In this document: in pieces, positions 19,152 to 31,750 of the stretch
Position numbering within the stretch: position 1 is the stretch's first letter
How the letters are laid out: every line of letters begins with the position of its first letter
Source of the DNA: Dolomedes plantarius
Taxonomy: Eukaryota > Arthropoda > Arachnida > Araneae > Dolomedidae
NCBI GenBank assembly: GCA_907164885.2
Contig: OU015490.1
Coordinates: 96,087,604-96,151,603 of the forward strand
Direction of reading: 5' to 3'
Length of the DNA stretch: 64,000 bases
Program-made: the position numbers and the translations under genes
Notes under the pieces: model-generated
The model's database searches: none
What the model saw: only the letters and a program-made list of their open reading frames with translations
Told to the model about the DNA's origin: nothing

Positions 19152-20684
19152 ATGAGTGTTGTAGAACAAAATCCTGCTGGAAATTTTCCTCGGGTAATTA
19201 TGGTTCAGCAAATTGCGCCATTCGAAGCCACCTTCAATGGCGGCCCCTCAAGCCAATTCCTAAAGAAAATTGAGCATTACTTTCAGCAACAATGCACCCC
19301 AGAGGGGGATAAACTTAAAATTGCTCTAGCCGCTTTAAGAGGTAGTGCATATCAGTGGTACACGTGTATGCAAAGCAGTAATCTGATTTTTGACTATTTG
19401 TCATTCAAGCAACAGTTTCTTAGTGTTTTTCCAAAGACCTTTAATCAAAGTGAAATTGAAGCGGAAATTTATTCGCTAAGGCAACGTGAAGGTCAGTCTG
19501 CGTTAGATTTTGCTACGGAAAAGATTTCCAAGTGTGAGGAATATTTAGAAGGGGTGACGGAAGCGATAATCTTAAAAATAGTTATCCAACGTTTGAAGCC
19601 AAGTGTTCAACAATTTTTAGATAATCAAACAATTACAAGCAAGGTTACCCTTTTTCAAGCTTTAGCTAAACATGACAATAGGCATTTCTTCGCTACCCCG
19701 TACCGTCATTCAGGTACGAGAAGTTTTATACAGCCGCGCCAAAATTTTTCGCGAGTTTCAAACCAGCAGCGTAAGCAGTACCGCAGGCAAAATAATAGAA
19801 GCGCACGGCGTTATAATGAAATTAGTGCTCTTAAAGTAAATAATATGGAAGCACCTTACTTGCACTGGCAAGTTGATTCACATGATATGGTTCAACCTGT
19901 TGAAACTGTGTGGTCAAATGTATTATTTTGTCCGAGCAGTAATCATTATTTTGAGAATAGTGAAAGTCAGGGTATTTTTGTGGCTTATAAAGAAAGTGAG
20001 TCTAGCTGGAATGATGAGGTAATTCCAGTACAAATTTCTGAAAATAGTGCCGATACTAATGCTAGTGGTTTAGAAAATAAATCATCTGACACTTCTATTA
20101 ATGCTATACCTGATATTTTAGATGATATTCACACATCTGTTAATGAAGGAAATTTAGTAGATGACGAAGTATGCGTTACGGAAGTTAGTGAATACTTATT
20201 AGTTGACGACAATAAAAATTCTTTAAACGATAGTAGGAACTCGCTAGGTAATGATGATATTATTTCAAGTTTCCATCCGAATGAGGATGCTGTAGGCCAG
20301 GTTGATAATATGGTTTTAAATAAAGTACATGAAAACCAGACTGAGAATCAGGATGAAAAGTTGACACAGAGTTATACTGTAAGTAGTTTAGCTGATGCTT
20401 CGGAAGTTATAGACGTCGTTTGCATTAAAACGCACCAGTACGAAAAGCTTAATCTTCCTAAAACTGAAGCAGTGTTAAAGAATTTAAATGATAACGATTC
20501 TGATGTCTCAAGTTTCAAAGAGACTTTTTCGTCAAAAGAGGATAAAACTAAAGTTAAGGGGGATAAAAAACGTGAAAAAGAGCCTTCAGGTTCCAGCATT
20601 AAAACTGCAAATACTGAAGTAATTAAAACGGTAAACAAGAAGTTGCATAAGCACCAATACCAAAAACAGAGTCAGTTTGTTTAA
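19152..20684 (+). CDS. gag: Gag-like protein of the LTR retrotransposon
   Basis: 510 codons from MSVVEQNPAGNFPRVIMV. Residues about 26-170 match the retrotransposon Gag capsid domain: APFEATFNGGPSSQFLKKIE, DKLKIALAALRGSAYQWY, SFKQQFLSVFPKTFNQSEIE and SLRQREGQSALDFATE. Residues about 185-222 are strongly basic (QQRKQYRRQNNRSARR) and may bind RNA. There is no CCHC zinc knuckle. The remainder is long, acidic and Ser/Asp/Asn-rich, then Lys-rich at the end. It ends at TAA 20682-20684, but the same frame stays open downstream. The start is the first ATG of a long open frame about 130 bp after the primer site. Confidence 0.85.
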   Translation: MSVVEQNPAGNFPRVIMVQQIAPFEATFNGGPSSQFLKKIEHYFQQQCTPEGDKLKIALAALRGSAYQWYTCMQSSNLIFDYLSFKQQFLSVFPKTFNQSEIEAEIYSLRQREGQSALDFATEKISKCEEYLEGVTEAIILKIVIQRLKPSVQQFLDNQTITSKVTLFQALAKHDNRHFFATPYRHSGTRSFIQPRQNFSRVSNQQRKQYRRQNNRSARRYNEISALKVNNMEAPYLHWQVDSHDMVQPVETVWSNVLFCPSSNHYFENSESQGIFVAYKESESSWNDEVIPVQISENSADTNASGLENKSSDTSINAIPDILDDIHTSVNEGNLVDDEVCVTEVSEYLLVDDNKNSLNDSRNSLGNDDIISSFHPNEDAVGQVDNMVLNKVHENQTENQDEKLTQSYTVSSLADASEVIDVVCIKTHQYEKLNLPKTEAVLKNLNDNDSDVSSFKETFSSKEDKTKVKGDKKREKEPSGSSIKTANTEVIKTVNKKLHKHQYQKQSQFV

Positions 20685-21173
20685 AAACATGACACAAGTA
20701 GAGATATAAAGCCAGTAACTAAACACGTTGGTGCGGCGTATAAATTTGAAACAATAGAATCTGCATTAAAATTTAATACCGATACAAGCAAAAGTACGAA
20801 GCAAAGTAAGGTGTGCACTACAAAAACTCTATCAAAGGATGAACGTGGTACACATAAGGTACACAAGGTTATCAAATGGAAGAATGACAATTTTAAAGCT
20901 CCTTCGCATAAGTACAGGAAACGCAAGATATCAGCCGCCCAGCAAGGTTGGCCTCCGCCCAAGAGACCTCCTGTCCATCGTCAAGCCGGACCAGCGCCTC
21001 AGGACCTACGACCTGCTGCACGAAGGATGCCCACACGGTCAACGAACCCCTTTACTAGGACTGCGACCATCAAGAGAGGTTCCACGGATTGGACAGACTG
21101 GTGCAAGGAAGTTGCTGCATTCATGAGGAACAAGTCTTGTATCAATTCTCTTATTCTAACTCGCACCCTTTAA
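20685..21173 (+). pseudogene. in-frame extension of the gag frame beyond one TAA
   Basis: Starting directly after the gag stop, 162 codons remain open in the same frame to a TAA at 21171-21173. The sequence is basic and proline-rich: KVHKVIKWKNDNFKAPSHKY, QQGWPPPKRPPVHRQAGPAP, then PAARRMPTRS. I do not recognise a catalytic domain. It may be the tail of a longer Gag or of a deleted Gag-Pol protein, cut off by one nonsense change, or be reached by stop readthrough. AATAAA follows closely at 21172. Confidence 0.6.
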
Positions 21174-21710
21174 TAAAACCGAACCAAATTGGTTTGAAGT
21201 TCCCCATTGTATATACTGTGTAAACATTTTGAGGGGAAGGAGTGAGCCACTGAAAAAGAAAAGGCATACTGTTGTTTTATAAATTTTTGAAGGGGACATG
21301 TAGTGACTAGAAGAAAAATACATACTGCACAATATACCAATTAACCACTAATGTACTAACTTCACAAAAAAATAACACATGTACATTATAAATTGGGGGA
21401 GAGCAGATACAGTCAAGAAATGTCATGCTGTGCAATTGTGTTGTCACTTTTAATTAAAATAGATTTTTTAGGGCGCAGTTGGCAGCCCAGTATCCGCAAC
21501 TCTGCAAATCCACTGTTTGATGGTGTCACCTGGACCCTTCGGGGTTAGTTTTGTAAAATGGTAGTGGCGTTTTTCCTCCACACAACGTGTGGAAGGTTTT
21601 TTTGGCTTTGCCACCCATTATGTAAAAAGTCAGACCAGCACGCGTTTTCAATTAGTTAACTGAAGCCGTTCAGACCTCAGTTACCTAATTTTTTTTTCGA
21701 CGGAGGCCAG
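21174..21710 (+). other. 3' untranslated region of the LTR retrotransposon
   Basis: No coding frame. It includes purine-rich AGGGGAAGGAGTGAG near 21230. The sequence right before the 3' LTR (CGACGGAGGCCAG) is only weakly purine-rich, so the polypurine tract is uncertain. Confidence 0.5.
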
Positions 21711-22146
21711 TGTAAGGTATACACAAGATTCGATTCGAAAGAATCGAACTTTTGAGTGAATTAAAGAAGCTGCTTTAGATATGCTAATTTCGGCATACGC
21801 GCTTAGTATAAATACCACGCAGCGTCATTAATGAAAAGGGGTAGGTTGTTAAGGTTGAAAAGGTGTTATCCTGCGCTAGTGCTTAGCGGGCCAGAAGTTT
21901 ACGTGGCAGTACTGCTGGTTTGACTTACTGTTCGTGAGTATAAAAATATATTGTTCTTGAAAGCTGTGTTTATACATTCCGTACAAGTAGTACGCATGCT
22001 TATTGCTAAAAAAGCCAATTATATGTGCAACGAATTCAATAAACATTGTTTCATGTATAAACTGTGTTTGCTTCAAATTCAAATAGAGTGCCACTTCAAA
22101 TTATATACACCCAAGTCTGGGTAGAAGTGAGCATAGAAACTCTTTA
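21711..22146 (+). repeat. 3' LTR
   Basis: Same start and length as the 5' LTR. It ends ACTCTTTA followed by AAAT (the target duplication). A 72-residue minus-strand frame is present in both LTRs and is not thought to be coding. Confidence 0.9.
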
Positions 22147-22150
22147 AAAT

Positions 22151-23840
22151 TTGTAATATATTAGATTAAACTATTAACAGTATTTAGCCTAGCGTTAAAA
22201 TTAATATTTTTTAAAAGTCTCAGTTTGGCACTTTTTTCAATTCGACGCCAAAGCGGTCCACCTAAAATTCAGCAGTTTTAAAAAAATAATTATTTATTCG
22301 CCTATATTTGCATATTTTTATGAAATTTGTCATATATTTGATTAAGCTATTAACATTCCTTCTGTAGTCGTCAAAATTTGTATTTATAAAAGTCTAATTT
22401 CGGCGCCATTTTCATTTCGACGCCGAGGCGGTCCACCTAAAATTCAGCAGTTTATAAAAAATAGTTATTTATTCACCTATATTTGCATTTTTTTTTAAAT
22501 TTGTCATATATTTGATTAAACTATTAAAATTCCTTCTGTAGTTGTCAATTTTAGTATTTATAAAAGTCTAATTTCGGCGCCTTTTTCAATTCGACGCCGA
22601 GGCGATCCACCTAAAATTCAGCAGTTTATAAAAAATAGATATTTATTCGCCTATATTTGCATATTTTTATGAAATTTGTCATATAGTTGATTAAACTATT
22701 AACATTCCTTCTGTAGTCGACAAAATTAGTATTTATTAAAGTCTCATTTCGGCTCCTTTTTCAATTCGACGCCGAGGCGGTCCACCTAAAATTCAGCAGT
22801 TTATAAAATATAGTTATTTATTCGCTTATATTTCAATAATTTTATGAAATTTGTCATATATTTGATTAATCTATTAACATTCCTTCTATAGTCGTCAAAA
22901 TTAGTATTTATAAAAGTCTAATTTCAGCGCCATTTTCAATTCGACGCCGAGGCGATCCACCTAAAATTCAGCAGTTTATAAAAAATAGATATTTATTCGC
23001 CTATATTTGCATATTTTTATGAAATTTGTCATATAGTTGATTAAACTATTAACATTCCTTCTGTAGTCGACAAAATTAGTATTTATTAAAGTCTCATTTC
23101 GGCTCCTTTTTCAATTCGACGCCGAGGCAGTCCACCTAAAATTCAGCAGTTTATAAAAAATAGTTATTTATTCGCTTATATTTCAATAATTTTATGAAAT
23201 TTGTCATATATTTGATTAATCTATTAACATTCCTTCTGTAGTCGTCAAAATTAGTATTTATAAAAGTCTAATTTCGGCGCCTTTTTCAATTCGACGCCGA
23301 GGCGATCCACCTAAAATTCAGCAGTTTATAAAAAATAGATATTTATTCGCCTATATTTGCATATTTTTATGAAATTTGTCATATAGTTGATTAAACTATT
23401 AACATTCCTTCTGTAGTCGACAAAATTAGTATTTATTAAAGTCTCATTTCGGCTCCTTTTTTAATTCGACGCCGAGGCGGTCCACCTAAAATTCAGCAGT
23501 TTATAAAAAATAGTTATTTATTCCCTTATATTTCAATAATTTTATGAAATTTGTCATATATTTGATTAATTTATTAACATTCCTTCTGTAGTCGTCAAAA
23601 TTAGTATTTATAAAAGTCTAATTACGACGCCTTTTTCAATTGGACGCCGAGGTGGTCCACCTAAAATTCAGCAGTTTATAAAAAATAGTTATTTATTTGC
23701 CTATATTTGCATATTTTTATGAAATTTGTCATATATTTGATTAAACTATTCACATTCTTTGAGTATTCGTAAAAATTCGTATTTTTAAAGTCTCATTTTG
23801 GCGTCTCTTCCTATTCGACTCCTGAGGCGGTCCGCCCCGG
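22151..23840 (+). repeat. 175-bp satellite array with alternating monomers
   Basis: About ten monomers with conserved GTCCACCTAAAATTCAGCAG, period about 174-176 bp. From about 22616 to 23650 two monomer types alternate: one has CATATAGTTGATTAAACT and GTCGACAAAATT, the other TTTCAATAATTTTATG and GATTAATCTATT. This gives a dimer of about 350 bp repeated three times. The last monomer decays into GC-rich sequence (CGGTCCGCCCCGGCGC). Confidence 0.9.
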
Positions 23841-25438
23841 CGCTTTAGCTAGGGGACTGGCCTTTAAAGTAGTTCCAGATATATATGGACTGATATAAGC
23901 AACTCAGTAAGTTTTTTCCTCTCAGAGACTAAATATGACTGATATAATCTATTTGATATTAGCATTTATCGACAAAAATCCCGTCAATGAATAATTGATT
24001 AATTTTCTGTTATTTATTTAAAATATCTTCTGTTATTATAGCTGTGTAGATCTCGTTCAGTTAATAGCATAATTTCTTTTTCTAAGTAGTAATAATATTT
24101 TATTAGAAGTTTGTATTTTCTATTATTAAAATAGACAGACGTCAGACTCTTAATACAAGTTCGTCTTATCCTCAAATAAAAAGTTATACTGATTTTACAC
24201 CTGTAATTCTTTTCTGCTCCAAATACAGTGATACCTTCATTTAAAAGAAAGAAAATTAAATTGGTTTTATGTGTTTATATCTGTCTGATATAAATAGAAC
24301 TAGTTATAAAAAATCCTAAATTTGATGAATTTCACATTCTTTTTGAGCAAAACATTTTTGAGACAACCTAATTACTGACAACTATAACTCCTTAAAAAAG
24401 AATATGCTCACTTTTCGCAGCTTTTGAATTAACTTTTGACTCTCAAAACAGTCTTCTCAGTTAGATAACGAATTCTGTCCTTCTACGGCGTCTCAGTTAG
24501 ATAACGAATTCTGTCCTTCTACGGCGTGCGGAGATTCCTAATGCTCCAGTTAACCATCAAGAAAAGAAAGATATATGCGAAAAACTTGGGGTCCTTGGGC
24601 TAAGCCCTTTAACAGGGAAATCCTTTCAGCTCTCCCATGTAAGCTACCGCTAAATTTATCATAGCATGTGACACGCCAATGGCAGGGAGGGAAGTCAAAA
24701 CGGAACTGGTTCACAAGAAAATGCAAGAGCTGAAAATTACTGAGATGCAAAATTGTTTTATATGAAAGGTAAGGGAGAGGTCCTGTGAAAGTTTAATAAG
24801 GATGTCAAAGGACTAACAAAAGAATGAGATGAATGTCTAATGATAAGCTTCCGCCATTTAACGCAAAGATAAATTACTGCACTCTCGACTAGGCTTTCAG
24901 TGAAAATGAAAGTGACACAGGTTAGGAAAGCCAGATACGTACAGTAAAGGATTGAGTACAGTAAGTGATCCGGGAATTTTAATGAAAACAATAGCTAGCA
25001 AGAATTATTCACACAGTCAATTTTCACCTATATTGATGTTTTAATTTGTTTTTATAACATTTCGGGACATAGTAAGCCAGGTTTTCATTTTAAGAGTTGT
25101 TTTTGAGAACGGAACAGAATTTTCTAAAATAAGGAAGGAAAGCGGGAAAGGATTTCGAAGGTGTCAGGATTCTGCAAGAAGTATTTCTTTAACTTTTTAT
25201 GGAGACTAAGAACTTCTAAACCATCCACCGAAAACCATGTCTAAATAAATTTTATGCACTATAGGAGTTTGCCGCATTATTTTCATGTAACCATATGTAA
25301 CCATGCATGTGGCATATCGCCCAAAAAGTGTTTACAGTATAGCCTATTTAAAGGACTCGCAGTTTTCGAATTCTTAGCATTGCCATTATTGTGGTTCGAA
25401 GTGTCTCTAAGAAATTAGACTCGAAAATTAAAGACTCT
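23841..25438. other. AT-rich stretch, only a short duplication seen
   Basis: Apart from the 36-bp duplication at 24455-24526 nothing is recognised. Frames at 24550-24991 have no known motif. Confidence 0.45.
24455..24526 (+). repeat. perfect 36-bp tandem duplication
   Basis: TCTCAGTTAGATAACGAATT plus 16 more bases is repeated once without a mismatch. Confidence 0.9.
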
Positions 25439-25680
25439 GTCAAAAGGTTTTAAAATAAATCTCTATTTGGACAACACAACGGTTATATTCAGAACATCAC
25501 TCGGCATCGCACGTCCGACCAGCGAGAGGTTTTCTCCTCGACTCCCACGTGACTGCGCGCATCTCCCCAAGTGGAGGAGGGGGGAGAGCTGATGTCCCAT
25601 GGTTCGCCTCTGGCTGATTGGAGCGGGAACACTACACCGTAATGAAATATCGCGGCGCAAAATTTATTAGGAGAAACGGA
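25439..25680. other. GC-rich island of unknown nature
   Basis: A 200-bp patch with many CpGs (GGCATCGCACGTCCGACC, CCACGTGACTGCGCGC) in AT-rich DNA. On the minus strand it ends TATAACCGTTGTGTTGTCC followed by AAATAGAG, which looks like the end of an LTR. No second copy or primer site is seen, so it could be part of a solo LTR or something else. Confidence 0.3.
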
Positions 25681-28120
25681 AACGAAAGTCTACAGACTTA
25701 CACACTTTCACGACAGAAATGTTAAAAAGGACCCTAATAGAATTTAGCAAGAAAATTTTAAGGCTGAGGGAAATTTCGAAATAAGTTATATAACAGATGC
25801 CAGTTAAAAACAAAATCCTTGGTAACCTAGGAACGACCATACAGGAAAACTTAAACGCCTCGGCTGTTGAGAAAGAAACTCAGCGTCTAACAATGTAACT
25901 GCAATAGCGGATCCAAACAAAATGGCATAGGAAGAAGAATTAAGGTTGCACAGAAATAGAAGCATAAAAAATTCAGCTACGGACACACTAATTTTGAGGC
26001 TGTCAAATAGTATGCTGGGAAGTTTAACAGCCTAGTAATGAAGGACAAGATTTTAGCATATTCGGAACAAAGAAATTAAACGAAACATGCACATTATAAA
26101 AGATGCATATGAAGAAAGTTAAAATTTATGAGTGCAGAGAACCCCCAAAAATGTTTCGAATATAAAACCAGATACATAGTACCTGAGGACGAGAGGGTTT
26201 TTATAGTAGATACTTTAACCGTTCACCACCGTGGTCAAAATAAAGCCGCACTTTCAACGTAGTTTAAGAGAACACTAAATCGGGTTAAATATAAATTTCC
26301 TTTTTTTAAATGTATTCAGAAATTACTTTGATTTAAAAAAAGTATAAAATTACAATTGGAAAAAAAGAGATAAAGTTATAAAATGTTACCAATTAGTTCC
26401 CAATGACCTTTGGAAAAATATGGCTTATTTCTTTTTACGGTAATAGTGACCAACTCATATTTTTCTTGCAGAATGTTTGGATGTTTTTAAAGTTATATGA
26501 AAGTCTACTATGACATTCTCTGCGAACTTTACTCTACTGGAAGCTTTTATTGACGCCATGCCTAAATACATAATCTTAAGTATGGGCTTCATTCCAGATT
26601 CCTAGAATCTTAGTAGCAGAATTTTGTAGCATTTAGTCAGCTTAGAAAGAATGATTTTGATACCATCAAGCATTTATTATGCGGATTTCACCACATGGAC
26701 ACTAATCGCAATTTAAGACATCGTTTCATATTCTACAGCCCGTTTGAGTTAACAGAACGGTATAAAATACGATCGCATAATACATTCTAATACATAAATG
26801 ATCTGTTTTTCAATCCCCCTTATCTGCTCTTATGCCCTTTGATATGTCATTTGGCATTGTAATGGTCTAGAAGTCTAGAAATATTAACGACAGGGATAAA
26901 TAAAATCAAAGATATAATACAATAGAACTTGAGGTTCATGACAGACCCCTGCGAACAAATAGATGATGAAGGTTTCATGGTTTTTTAATCAATGAATATT
27001 TGTATAGTCTTTACGAATTTTATTTTATTCTATATTAAATCTAAAATACTCATTACTATTTTGCAGTTTCATTCAGATAATTTAAAATTCATGATATAAG
27101 TGTCTAAGATTATATTTTTGATGGTTGCTATATATGATCTTATGGTCCGAATATGAACTTAACATAACGAGAAGTTTGTGACTTAATGTGAAAATAAATC
27201 AGTTATGCTGTTAAAAAATAGGGAAATATACTTGACGCATGATGCAAAATCGCATGCATAGCATCAATATTCTCACGTGTAAATGTTTCTTATGAATAAA
27301 TGAAATTAATCCTCAATAGTTTGTGAATTTTTCTCTGTGACTTTTCTTGTGAAGTTTAAAAAACAATTCATAGTTGAAAACTATTTTTTCTCTCTCAAAA
27401 ACGTATTCATTTATAAATAGACCTATGAAATATAACATCTTATAAGAATAATTTTTATTCTCAAAATAATAAAGTATTCGAATGTACTCAAAATATACTA
27501 CATTCACATAAATTTTAGAATGAAAATATCTTACAGCAGTATTTACAGATTGAATGATATTATATTACACTATAAATTAATATTTTCATTACTTCTACTA
27601 ACAATTATATGGAAGCATATTTTTCTAAATAGGAGATCATAAAGAATGGTTGTAATTATGTCACAAAATTCCGTTCTAGGGAAATAAATATGTGACAAAT
27701 TTCGAATGTGGGCGCAAATTTCTTTTCTCTCTACATTACAATGGAACTTCCATGTCTGTCAAAATGATATATATTAGTACTGATAAATGTATCTAAGATA
27801 AACTTCATCCAATTTTTCAAAGCCTTAGGAACTTCGATTTTATTTACATACGATCAATTTTATAAACTCAATTTCATCCCTCATTTCTATCCCACAGAGA
27901 TATATGTATATTCAATATATAATGTAGCCAGTTATTTGGTTGGTAATATATATATATATCATTTTACAATGTATATAGTTGAGGTATTTATTGTATTTGC
28001 CTCCAAATATACGAGAAAAGGGCCTCAAAAGGAATATGAGTATTTTCTTTTATCCCTCTATTTCAGTGACTGAAAATTTTTATACTAGAGTAACAGCTGA
28101 GAACTCTACAGGGTCGTGGC
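25681..28120. other. long AT-rich stretch, nothing recognised
   Basis: About 2.4 kb with no frame or terminal repeats that I can support. Confidence 0.5.
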
Positions 28121-28124
28121 ACAC

Positions 28125-28928
28125 CACTGGTTATGTTAAAACTTTTTGAGAGGCTGGGTCACAAAAATTCTATATACATATGAAGGCGTTATTTGAATAG
28201 TGGTCCAACTGCACTTTTTAAAAAAAATGGAGTTAACCTCTCTTTCATGTTTATACAAGTCATTTCTATCTTATTTTTATACTGGTACACCTCCAGCTTA
28301 TTTCTGTTACCAACAGACGGCATTACAAATCAGAACTCAGCAGTCATTTCTCAGCACTCATTAGTCTTTAAGGCTCTGTATCTCAAAATGAACAAGAATG
28401 GAGTTGGACCACTATTCAAATAAGGCCTTCATATGAGTAACTCCATAAAAAATCTTTAAGTATAAATAAAACAAAATACATAAAATAAATTCATAAAACT
28501 AGAAAAAGGCGTTTATATGTAATTGTTATTAACAAATGGTAAATACAATTGTCTTAAATGAAAATGTGTTTATCAGGAGGCTTAATGAGAAACTTTCCGT
28601 TGTTTATTTTTTATTAGAGCTTCTATGTCAGGTTCAATAGTCCTTATATTTAATCTTTAGTTGTTAACCACTATCGGTCTATTCGTGTATTTGTTTTACC
28701 CAGACACTAGCTCTGAAAACCTACATTCAGATAAATACGTTGTTACAAATAGATTTAAAAATAACAGGGCTTGACCAAAATGACCAGGACACTCATTTCT
28801 TGTAGACATCCAGGAAGAAACAAGGCTTTTCTCCTTTTTTTCTTCCATTGTACTTACTATTATTCAACCTTTTCTGTGTACCACCTCTAATGCCAGTGGT
28901 ACGCGTACCACCAGTTTGGAAACCACTG
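28125..28928. mobile_element. hAT-like element ends, with a MITE inside
   Basis: The right end (complement from 28928) reads CAGTGGTTTCCAAACTGGTG, a typical hAT terminus. The left candidate is CACTGGTTATGTTAAAACTT followed by GAGAGGCTGGGTCAC. The two ends agree only loosely, and the 8-bp flanks (TGGCACAC and CTTTAATA) do not match. The right end is fairly sure; the pairing is tentative. Confidence 0.45.
28183..28429. mobile_element. MITE with about 33-bp near-perfect inverted ends
   Basis: Left AAGGCGTTATTTGAATAGTG, right (complement) AAGGCCTTATTTGAATAGTG, both followed by GTCCAACT. The palindrome CATATG flanks both sides (28177-28182, 28430-28435) and may be either a 6-bp duplication or part of the repeats. 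The interior frame is a chance frame. Confidence 0.75.
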
Positions 28929-28929
28929 C

Positions 28930-29695
28930 TTTAATATCATAAGCTTACACATAGCGTTCGAATACTGGTAGTTCTATGTTAAATGTCGAGTTTTTGTTCT
29001 TTCTTAATAGTACTGTGCATATTATTCTTGGTGTTTCAATGTAAAAGACTACAATTTTATAGTACAAAAATGTAAATTTAAAATAATATTTAAATGTTAA
29101 CTTTAAATTTCAGGTATAGCTTTTAACTCCACCCATAGGATATACCTGAAACTTTGATATATCTCCAAAGTCACAGAAGATATAAATTACAAAATCTAGA
29201 GCACGTGAAATCGATTAAGGGTAAATTTTGGCAGAGAACTGAGCTATCTGATAGGGCACATAATCTATAGGATTTGTGAAAAAGGATATGAGTCATAAGA
29301 CATTAACGAGGGAGAATCAAGTATTTCAATTTATGTAGGAAAAATATAACTCGATAATACATATTGAAAAACTTATTTTGTTTTTTACTACCTAATATAT
29401 GTTTTTATGTTGTATTAAATTGAAACAAATGGTTTTTTCTTTACCCTGTTCAAAAACCAGCCATTGCCATCGATTTTCAATAGATTGGTACATTTTTTAC
29501 TGATGATAGTTCAAAACAAAGAGTGGTGTGTATAGTCCAAAATGGGAGAGGAAACAACCATAATATTGTTGGAAAATGAACCGAGTAGAGGCAGAGATGG
29601 AAGCGTCGCGAAAAGACATACTACTGATCTTAAAATTAAACTTTTAAGTTTGTTTAATTTTATTTAATTTTCTTCTTCAATAAAGTATTAATTTA
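28930..29695. other. AT-rich stretch, nothing recognised
   Basis: No supported feature. Confidence 0.45.
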
Positions 29696-29699
29696 ATAT

Positions 29700-30062
29700 A
29701 AAATACTTGAATTTAAATAATACTACTTGATTATTAATACTTGATCATTAATAATACTTGAAAATAATATTTGATTATTAATGATGATTAATAATTTATT
29801 AATAATTTTTATACTTGATTATTAATACTATTATTAATACTTGAATATTAATAATACAACTTGATTATTAATAATGTTTGATAATTTATTAATTAGGATT
29901 ATAATTGATTATGAATACTATTATTAATACGTGAATATAAATAATACCACTTGATTATTAACACTTGATCATTAATATTAATTGATTATTGATGGTGATT
30001 TAATAATTTATTAATAATTATTATGCATGATTATTAATACTATTATTAATACTTGAATACAA
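29700..30062 (+). repeat. AT-only imperfect tandem repeat
   Basis: Three or more units of roughly 95-115 bp built on CTTGATTATTAATACTATTA and ATAATTTATTAAT. Unit borders are blurred by internal short repeats. Confidence 0.6.
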
Positions 30063-30064
30063 AT

Positions 30065-31660
30065 ATATGTGATCCAATGGAGGTATAAAATTTAATATAA
30101 CAATTTTTTAACATATCAGTTCAATAATATGACTTTCCTCATAAATGTAAAATAATTATTTAAAGGCTAAGCAAGCCTTTAACTAGCAACTTAATAATAC
30201 AACTTAATAAGCATCTTAATAATAAGTATTAAGTTGTCATACTTTCATAAAAACGATAACTTAGTGCATCAAAATGTAAAAGGAATCGCTATATTTCACA
30301 CTTTTTCAAATCCATGTTTTGAATCCCGATGAAACGTAGTCCAAAATCTTATTTTCTTTTCTTAATGCAATAAGCTCCAGGAAATAGTCCTAGGGTTCCA
30401 TAAATAAATCAGGCCACAGGATTAATGTTTTTTATACGCTCTCATAGGATAAGCTTGTCTCGCCGATATCCGATGCAAGATCTTCGTTTATTATTGTTGA
30501 TTGGGGAGAATATTGTTTGTCGAGGATGATTTACGAATCTCTCGTGAAAGTACACCCTTCCAATTTCCATGTTTTCTGTCAAATAATTGTCTGCGTGTGC
30601 AATCAAAACACTTCCGCTGATTGTTTTTTTAGACAAAGATTTTTCCTGTTCCTGTACTAGTTGAAAACAGTTTCTTGGATTCGAATCAAAGAATCCTTTA
30701 TAAAATTTTCATCACTAACCGTAGTCAAATTGTTTTATCTGGAGATATCATTTTTATCAACTGTAAACCCAGTTATATAATTAATGCTATTACAAAACAT
30801 GAGTTTCATAGTCTCATCTGAGTATTAAGTAACATTAAAATTAGAGCTTACCCCAGCAATCGCTTATATATGCGCATATTTAATTTCTATTTCTCTTAAA
30901 TTTTGTTTTGCGTTACCTTTACAGATTTATATTGCCACGTAGATATTAAGTGATTGGAATAAAGACTCGTAGATAATGGAAACATTGATATTTTTAGCGA
31001 GAAACGCTCAGTACAGACAGCTTCCAACTGTCGGAAGAGAGACTTTTATACCCTCCATAGAAGATCCTAGAAAATGGTTAAATCAGAAGCAAAGCTTATG
31101 CAAATACTAGGAGCACTTGCCTAGAGAAGTTAAGACGGTTCCAGAAACTTCACCAGAAACTAAGATTACAGAAATTTAAAACAAGAGAAAAATAGATTAA
31201 GAGTGCTCGTCTAGGACGAGAATCGATCTTAGGAAGTTGCGATTGGTAATGCAAGACTCTTGGGCACAGGTTCTTCAATGAGAATGTTGAATGTGGGAAT
31301 ATCATTGGATGTAGAGCATTGGATGTGATCATTGGATGTGAATTAGGCGACTCTTCAGAATGCTTAGACATGAGTGAATGCGCTACCTGAGTCCGTCAAA
31401 ATTTAGTCAAGTGAAGCTTATGAGACTCTCGTCTAGACCGACATCAACCAGAAGCCAGCAAGTCCGATAGTACCAGATGCTCAGTTTCCAGCAGTACTCA
31501 ATGCCCACATCAAACGAAAGTACGGTCACTCTGTAATTCCTACCTGCTAGTTACAAATGCTTTTTTTGCAGAATTTGAGATAAGTTGCAAAATAATGAAT
31601 CAGTTAATATGACGAGGGTCCATTAGTTAATAATCGTTTTAATAAGTTACTGCGTTAAAT
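30065..31660. other. AT-rich stretch, nothing recognised
   Basis: About 1.6 kb without a supported feature. Confidence 0.5.
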
Positions 31661-31672
31661 TATATATATTTT

Positions 31673-31704
<32 letters not shown>
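31661..31704. repeat. (TA)n/(TG)n microsatellite
   Basis: TA run broken by a T run, followed by about ten TG units. Confidence 0.9.
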
Positions 31705-31750
31705 ATTTATATATATTAATTTTGATTATTATTATTATGTTATATATGTA

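Larger units (their letters stand above)
18582..22146 (+). mobile_element. gag-only LTR retrotransposon (non-autonomous)
   Basis: Two 436-bp direct repeats (18582-19017, 21711-22146) flank a 2.7-kb interior with a gag frame but no protease, reverse transcriptase or integrase motifs. The target duplication AAAT is present on both sides (18578-18581, 22147-22150), and the joined flanks restore a satellite monomer. The primer-binding-like TGGCGCCCGAAAA begins at 19019, one base after the LTR. TGGCGCCCGA is the start of a tRNA-Lys-type site. The element needs enzymes from a relative in trans. Confidence 0.9.

Noticed and set aside
20372..20962. Minus-strand frames across the gag region
   Set aside because: Antisense to gag and its extension. 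Composition reflects the acidic Gag tail.
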